Below, one piece after another: positions 14,451 to 18,928 of a stretch of 18,928 bases of DNA; position 1 is the first letter of the stretch, and each line of letters starts with the position of its first letter. Source of the DNA: CAZYMF01 sp964648215 (GTDB taxonomy: Bacteria > Desulfobacterota > Binatia > HRBIN30 > JACQVA1); contig CAZYMF010000087.1 in NCBI GenBank assembly GCA_964648215.1, forward strand, positions 1-18,928. Direction: 5' to 3'. A program made the translations under genes and the position numbers. Under the pieces are notes generated by a model. It did no database searches. It worked only from the letters and a program-made list of their open reading frames with translations, and was not told the DNA's origin.

Positions 14451-16259
14451 TCAAGGGCCGGCCCCTGACCCCGGGCTGGCGTGCTGGCGGCAGAACCGGC
14501 GCCCGGCAAGAGCGTCGCGATCGTTGGGGCGGCTCCGTAGCGCACGCTCGAAGAGCGGGCAGGCCCGATCGAGCTGGCCGCGGCGCGCCCGCGCCCAGCC
14601 CTCGATCGTCCACAGCCGATAGTCGCCCAAACCCCGGCGCGCGATCTGCTGGGTCATGTCGATCGCCACCGCGTACTCCTTGTTCATCAGGAACCAGCCG
14701 GCCAGCGACAGCAGGGTGGTGTAGGAGACCTTCGGGTTGCTCTCGAGCCGGCGCAGCAGCTCGTCGCGCGCCGCCAGCCGGTCTTTCGCCTGATCGATCA
14801 TGACCATGCCCGACAGGGCGCTGGTGTGATTCGGCTCGATCGCCAGCGCCGCCTCGAACTCGGGCTCCGCGGCGGCGACGTCCTGTCGCGCCAGCAGCGC
14901 GCCGCCGTAGTTGGCGTGCGCCCGCGCGCAGTGCGGCGCCTCGGCGCTGGTGACCCGCCACAGAGTCAGGTCGTCGCGCCAGTCGCGGTTGCGGATCACC
15001 GTGCGGGCGCCGTAGAGGAGAACGATGGCGAGGGCGACGAGCTCGAAACGCCGCCGGTTGCCACCCAGCGCTCGCACCACGCGCGCGACCAGCAACGCCA
15101 ACAAGCCGGCGAAGCCGAACAGCGGCAGATAGAGATAGTGCTCGGCCCAGAAGTCGTGATGCGGGATCACGTGCGAGCTGGGCAACAGCGTCAACGCCAC
15201 CCACCACAGCAGGAATACCGCCAGCGGCGCCCGCGGCAGCTGCCAACACGAGACCGCGAGCAGCGCCAGCAGCGCCGCCACCGCCGCCCAGGCCAACGGC
15301 GAGGCGGCCGACGTGATCAACGGTACCGCCCGGTACGAGTAATCGGCGAGCAGGTGGATCGGAAACAGCAGCTGCACGGCGGAGTGCACCCACAGGAGCG
15401 CGACGTTGAGGAAGTTGGTCACGATCGACCCGCCCCACCAGGGCTGGTCGGTCGGCAGCCCGTGGATGGCGAAGTACAAGGCGCCGGCCAGACCGAGAGG
15501 CGCCAGCACCGCGTAGGCGGGCCATTGCCGCCGCGCGACGGCGACGACATCCGACACCAGCGAGCCGGACGGGGTCGTGGCGCGCTGCCGGGCGAGGGCG
15601 ACGGTGGCGTCGTAGGCGACCACCACCAGAGGGAAGGCGAAGGCCACCTCCTTGGTGAGCGCGGCGATCACCAGCGCCACGACCGACGCCGCCAGGGCCC
15701 ACCACGCCCGCTGCCGCCAGCGCCAGAGCAGGTAGAGGCTGAAGGCGAGCAGCGTGAACAGGCCGCACAGCACGTCGCGCCGCCCCGAGATATAAGCCAC
15801 CGACTCCGTCTGCAGCGGATGGGCGACGAACACGGCGGCGCCGAGCAGCGCCGCGGGCGCGCTCAACCCGAGCTGCCCATAGAGCACCAGCGCCACGCTG
15901 GCCGCCAGCGCGTGGTAGACGATGTTGCCGACGTGGTACGAGGCGGGGTGATGCCCGCCGATCTCGCGGTCGAGAATGTAGGAGAGAATGCGAAAGGGTC
16001 GATAGGCGATGGAGCGATGCTCGATCGCCGTGGCCACCGCGGGGTTCACGTCGGCGTTGAAATCGACCAGGACGTGGTCGTCGAAGACGAAGCCATTGGA
16101 CACGCTGTTGGCGTACAACAGGCCCGCCAGCACCCACAACAGCACGAACGGCTGCAACGTGCGCCACCACCTCGAGGTTGCCGGCGGCGCCGCCTTGGCG
16201 GTGCGGGCGGAGCCGGTTTCGAGCCGGCGGCGGATACGGCGTGAGCGCTTGGGGGACAT
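14451..16259 (-). CDS. TMTC-like membrane glycosyltransferase (GT-C) with C-terminal TPRs
   Basis: A 602-residue protein with about ten hydrophobic segments followed by tetratricopeptide repeats. A basic N-terminus precedes helix 1 (about 37-53). The first periplasmic loop holds the acidic pair D60-D61 in GFVFDDHVLVDF, the position of the catalytic Asp in GT-C/PMT enzymes. Blocks shared with TMTC proteins are YRPFRILSYILDREIGGHHP (87-104) and HPLQTESVAYISGRRDVLCG (147-166). HHDFWAEHYLYLPLFG lies at 367-382. From about 440 to 585 the sequence is TPR-like, with two or more degenerate repeats (ARAHANYGGALLARQDVAAA). Eukaryotic TMTCs transfer mannose from dolichyl-phosphate to Ser/Thr; a similar lipid-linked donor is inferred here. 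ATG at 16257-16259 has a weak ribosome site. It is divergent from GT4 and GT2 genes that could make the donor. Confidence 0.82.
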   Translation of the reverse strand: MSPKRSRRIRRRLETGSARTAKAAPPATSRWWRTLQPFVLLWVLAGLLYANSVSNGFVFDDHVLVDFNADVNPAVATAIEHRSIAYRPFRILSYILDREIGGHHPASYHVGNIVYHALAASVALVLYGQLGLSAPAALLGAAVFVAHPLQTESVAYISGRRDVLCGLFTLLAFSLYLLWRWRQRAWWALAASVVALVIAALTKEVAFAFPLVVVAYDATVALARQRATTPSGSLVSDVVAVARRQWPAYAVLAPLGLAGALYFAIHGLPTDQPWWGGSIVTNFLNVALLWVHSAVQLLFPIHLLADYSYRAVPLITSAASPLAWAAVAALLALLAVSCWQLPRAPLAVFLLWWVALTLLPSSHVIPHHDFWAEHYLYLPLFGFAGLLALLVARVVRALGGNRRRFELVALAIVLLYGARTVIRNRDWRDDLTLWRVTSAEAPHCARAHANYGGALLARQDVAAAEPEFEAALAIEPNHTSALSGMVMIDQAKDRLAARDELLRRLESNPKVSYTTLLSLAGWFLMNKEYAVAIDMTQQIARRGLGDYRLWTIEGWARARRGQLDRACPLFERALRSRPNDRDALAGRRFCRQHASPGSGAGP

Positions 16260-16329
16260 GACAGGACGGATGATCGAGTTGTCGTCGCTCTTACCAGGCA
16301 CGCGGCGGCAGGGCCAGCCAGAGGAAGGG

Positions 16330-16364
16330 ATTGACGATCGGATCAGCGAGCCATTGACGATTGG
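16330..16364. repeat. Two ATTGACGAT direct repeats, 23 bp apart
   Basis: ATTGACGATCGG at 16330-16341 and ATTGACGATTGG at 16353-16364 differ at one position and are spaced 23 bp, in the 212-bp spacer between the divergent TMTC-like and GT4 genes. Each contains a TTGACG that resembles a -35 box, but I see no matching -10 box. They may be regulator sites or a low-complexity insertion. Confidence 0.5.
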
Positions 16365-16398
16365 CAAGTGATTCGACGCCGGACCTTCCGTCGCCACT

Positions 16399-16440
16399 TC
16401 CGGCCTTGCGCTTTCAGCCTTCGGCTTTCGGCTTCTCTTG
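16399..16440. repeat. GA-rich dispersed repeat, copy B (opposite orientation)
   Basis: The plus strand reads GCTTTCAGCCTTCGGCTTTC and on. Its reverse complement shares the GCTGAAAGC core with copy A and matches it at about 21 of 26 aligned positions, flanked by GAGAAG in both. It lacks the paired arm that gives copy A a hairpin. It lies 30-70 bp upstream of the GT4 start. Confidence 0.6.
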
Positions 16441-16471
16441 GCGCAGGACCCGAGTGTGCTATCGGGGCCGG

Positions 16472-17647
16472 GTGACGAGCGAGACGGCGAGCAGCGAGAC
16501 GGCGGAGCCCGGGACAGGATCGCGGCGGCTGCGGGTGACCGTGATCGGGCCGACGCCGCCGCTGCGCGGGGGCATCGCACACTACACCACGGCGCTCGTG
16601 CGCGCGCTGCGCCCTCGGCACACCGTTCAGGTCGTCGGCCTGCGCCGCCAGTACCCGCGGCTGCTCTTTCCCGGGACCAGCGAGACGGACGGCAGCAGGG
16701 TGGGCATCGCGCTGCTCCCCGACGTCGTGGTCGATCCCTTGTCGCCGTGGGCGTGGCCGGCGGCGGCCGACGCCGTCCGCGCCTTCGCGCCCGCGGTGAT
16801 CGTGCTGGCGTGGTGGCAGCCGGCGCTGGGCGCCGTTCTGGCCAGCTTCGCCCGCCTCGCCCGGCGCCGCACGCGCGCCCGCCTGCTCTTTCTCTGTCAC
16901 AACGTCGCGGCCCACGACGCAACGCCGCTCGACCGCATCCTGCTGCGTTACGCGCTCGGCTGTGCCGACGCCGCCATCGTCCATTCCACCGCCGATCGCC
17001 AACGGCTGCGGCACTACCGGAACGATCTGCGCGCGCTGCGCACGACGCATCCCGCCTACGATCTGCCCGAGTTCGGCCCGCCGCTGGCGGTCGCCGAAGC
17101 ACGCGTGCGGCTGGGGCTGACCGGCGACGTGGTGCTCTTCTTCGGTCTGGTGCGCCGCTACAAGGGCCTCGCCGACCTGCTGCGCGCGATGCCGCGCATC
17201 CTCGCCGCCCGCGCCTGCACGCTGGTGGTGGCGGGCGAGTTCTACGAGCCGCGCCGGCAATACGAGGAGCTGGCGCGCGAGCTCGGCATCGCCGCGCGGG
17301 TACGGCTGCTCGACGGCTACGTGCCCAACGAGAAGGTGGGCGAGTACTTCTGCGCCGCCGACGTCGTCGTCGCGCCGTATCGGGAGGCAACGCAGAGCGG
17401 TGTGGTCGCCCTGGCCCGGCGCTTCGACCGGCCGGTGGTGGTGTCGCGGGTCGGCGGTCTGCCCGACATGATCGTCGAGGGGATCAGCGGTCTGACGGTG
17501 CCGCCCGGCGATCCCGACGCCTTGGCAAGAGCGGTGCTTCGCATCTATGAGGAAGGCACCGAGGCGTGGTGTGCCCGGGTACGCGAGGTCGAGATGACGA
17601 CATGGGACGAGGAAGTCGATGCAATCGAAGAACTGGCCGGCGCCTGA
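16472..17647 (+). CDS. GT4-family glycosyltransferase
   Basis: A 391-residue GT-B glycosyltransferase. The N-terminal Rossmann domain begins LRVTVIGPTPPLRGGIAHY (20-38), with the glycine loop G33-G34 that accommodates the donor, and FLCHNVAAHD at 140-149. The C-terminal nucleotide-sugar domain starts at LFFGLVRRYKGLADLLRA (222-239) and has VVAGEFYEP and PYREATQSGVVALA. In the family EX7E motif, E305 is present but the second Glu position is A313; this ATQSG version is seen in a subset of GT4 enzymes. PVVVSRVGGLPDMI follows at 321-334. Start choice is uncertain: GTG at 16472 gives the shortest sensible N-terminus, while GTG at 16454 behind an AGGA is also possible. There is no membrane helix. 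It probably adds a sugar to a lipid-linked or envelope glycan acceptor at the cytoplasmic face. It overlaps the next gene by 29 bp. Confidence 0.88.
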   Translation: MTSETASSETAEPGTGSRRLRVTVIGPTPPLRGGIAHYTTALVRALRPRHTVQVVGLRRQYPRLLFPGTSETDGSRVGIALLPDVVVDPLSPWAWPAAADAVRAFAPAVIVLAWWQPALGAVLASFARLARRRTRARLLFLCHNVAAHDATPLDRILLRYALGCADAAIVHSTADRQRLRHYRNDLRALRTTHPAYDLPEFGPPLAVAEARVRLGLTGDVVLFFGLVRRYKGLADLLRAMPRILAARACTLVVAGEFYEPRRQYEELARELGIAARVRLLDGYVPNEKVGEYFCAADVVVAPYREATQSGVVALARRFDRPVVVSRVGGLPDMIVEGISGLTVPPGDPDALARAVLRIYEEGTEAWCARVREVEMTTWDEEVDAIEELAGA

Positions 17648-18635
17648 GCCCCGCGGAGCCAGCGCCGCCGGGCCGGCCGACGAGGGCATCGACGTCAGCA
17701 TCGTCGTGCCGGCCCACAACGAGGCAGCGACGTTGCGCGAGCTGTGGCAGGAGGCGCAGGCAGCGCTGGCCGGTCGCGACCTGCGCTGGGAGATGCTGGT
17801 CGTCGACGACGGCAGCAGCGACGACACGGCCGCGATCCTGCGCCAGCTGCACGCGGCTGATCCGCGCTTCGGCGCCGTTTCGCTACGCCGCCCGTGCGGC
17901 AAGACGGCCGCCCTGGTGGTGGGATTTCGCGCCGCCCGCGGCCGCCACGTGATCACCCTCGACGGCGATCTGCAGGACGACCCGCGCGAGATCCCCCGCA
18001 TCCTCGAGGCGCTCGCCGACTGGGACGTGGTCAACGGCTGGAAGGAGCACCGGCAGGACCCGACGGTCCGACTGCTCGCCTCGTGGCTGTTCAACGTGGC
18101 CTCGCGCCGGCTATTCGGTCTCAAGCTGCACGACATCAACTGCGGCCTGAAAGGCTTCCGCCGCGAGGTCCTGGCCGAGCTGCCGCTCTACGGCGAGCTG
18201 CACCGTTTCCTCCCGCTGCTGGCGCACTGGCGCGGCTTCCGGGTCACCGAGCTACCCGTGCACCATCGGCCGCGGCGCTCGGGCCGGTCGCGTTACGGGC
18301 CGATGCGGGGCTTCTACGGGGCGATGGACCTCCTCACCGTCATCTTCCTCACCCGCTTCCGCCGCCGCCCGGCGCACCTCTTCGGCCTGGCCGGCGCGGG
18401 GCTGCTGGCGCCGGGGGTCCTGATCGTCCTCTACATCACCTGTCTGCGGCTGATCTACGGCAACATCCAGCAACGCCACCCGCTGCTCCTCGCCGGGGTG
18501 TTGCTCATCGTCGTCGGCGTTCAGCTCTTGACGGCGGGAATCCTCGGCGAGCTGGTGGCCCACGCCATCGCCCCGGCCGACCGCGAGTATCCGGTACGCT
18601 TCGAGCTGATCGTGAACCGTGATCGTGGGTCGTGA
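17619..18635 (+). CDS. GT2 polyprenyl-phosphate glycosyltransferase (DPM1/GtrB/ArnC-like)
   Basis: A 338-residue GT-A enzyme. The nucleotide-binding segment is DVSIVVPAHNEAATL (25-39), with DDGSSDDT at 63-70 and the metal motif DGDLQDDP at 115-122. Next come the lipid-acceptor helix region LLASWLFNVASRRLFGLKLH (152-171) and DINCGLKGFRREV, then the basic HHRPRRSGRSRYG (215-227). Two C-terminal membrane helices lie at about 252-278 and 288-312. This matches enzymes that load a sugar onto undecaprenyl- or dolichyl-phosphate at the cytoplasmic face. ATG at 17619 lies inside the end of the GT4 gene in another frame, with AGGA upstream, so the two are translationally coupled. The sugar cannot be read from sequence. 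It is a plausible donor maker for the divergent TMTC-like transferase. Confidence 0.9.
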   Translation: MQSKNWPAPEPRGASAAGPADEGIDVSIVVPAHNEAATLRELWQEAQAALAGRDLRWEMLVVDDGSSDDTAAILRQLHAADPRFGAVSLRRPCGKTAALVVGFRAARGRHVITLDGDLQDDPREIPRILEALADWDVVNGWKEHRQDPTVRLLASWLFNVASRRLFGLKLHDINCGLKGFRREVLAELPLYGELHRFLPLLAHWRGFRVTELPVHHRPRRSGRSRYGPMRGFYGAMDLLTVIFLTRFRRRPAHLFGLAGAGLLAPGVLIVLYITCLRLIYGNIQQRHPLLLAGVLLIVVGVQLLTAGILGELVAHAIAPADREYPVRFELIVNRDRGS

Positions 18636-18648
18636 GGCGGATGGACGC

Positions 18649-18928
<280 letters not shown>

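Noticed and set aside
14826..16244. 472-codon plus-strand frame opposite the TMTC-like gene
   Set aside because: Rich in Arg, Gln and Gly with no recognisable fold; the minus-strand frame has membrane helices and TPRs.

Overview
The window is a GC-rich, densely coding stretch of bacterial chromosome, with long antisense shadow frames over most genes and short intergenic gaps. There is no tRNA, rRNA, CRISPR array, transposase or integrase that I can see. The gene content is a ~1,600-residue NAD-glutamate dehydrogenase, an ACAD10/11-like acyl-CoA dehydrogenase, a NrfJ-like OB-fold lipoprotein, a Rieske ferredoxin, a SnoaL-like protein, a TMTC-like membrane glycosyltransferase and uvrA. It fits an uncultured Gram-negative lineage of proteobacterial or former 'deltaproteobacterial' type (Binatota- or Myxococcota-like). 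That placement is inference from content only.

Left part (1-3.0 kb, all minus strand). At the left edge is the start of a secreted or membrane protein, cut by the window. Upstream of it is a two-gene toxin-antitoxin unit, an AbrB/VapB-type antitoxin followed by a PIN-domain VapC toxin, with a repeated operator-like half-site over the antitoxin start. Next comes a two-gene unit: a double OB-fold lipoprotein followed by an acyl-CoA dehydrogenase.

Centre-left (3.2-6.9 kb). A thiamine-diphosphate enzyme of the acetolactate synthase superfamily lacks the usual Asn-Asn metal/cofactor motif. It is followed by a rubrerythrin-type diiron protein, both on the plus strand. A SnoaL-like protein (minus) and a Rieske [2Fe-2S] protein (plus) are divergent. 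The Rieske gene ends inside a GA-rich intergenic repeat that also forms a 12-bp inverted repeat. A small uncharacterised 81-residue protein (minus) lies on the other side.

Centre (7.0-14.4 kb). An iron-sulfur 23S rRNA uracil methyltransferase (RlmD/TrmA family, minus) is divergent from a tight plus-strand cluster: GNAT acetyltransferase, large NAD-dependent glutamate dehydrogenase, and a ribonuclease Z-like metallo-beta-lactamase fold hydrolase whose start codon overlaps the dehydrogenase stop.

Right part (14.4-18.9 kb). A membrane GT-C/TPR protein resembling TMTC O-mannosyltransferases (minus) is divergent from a GT4 glycosyltransferase and an overlapping GT2 polyprenyl-phosphate glycosyltransferase (plus). 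Together they could supply and use a lipid-linked sugar for glycosylation at the envelope. The spacer between them carries a second copy of the GA-rich repeat and a pair of ATTGACGAT direct repeats. The window ends inside the 3' end of uvrA (minus). The least ordinary items are the glycosylation module, the altered ThDP enzyme, the GNAT-GDH-hydrolase coupling and the dispersed repeat that has become part of a gene's 3' end.
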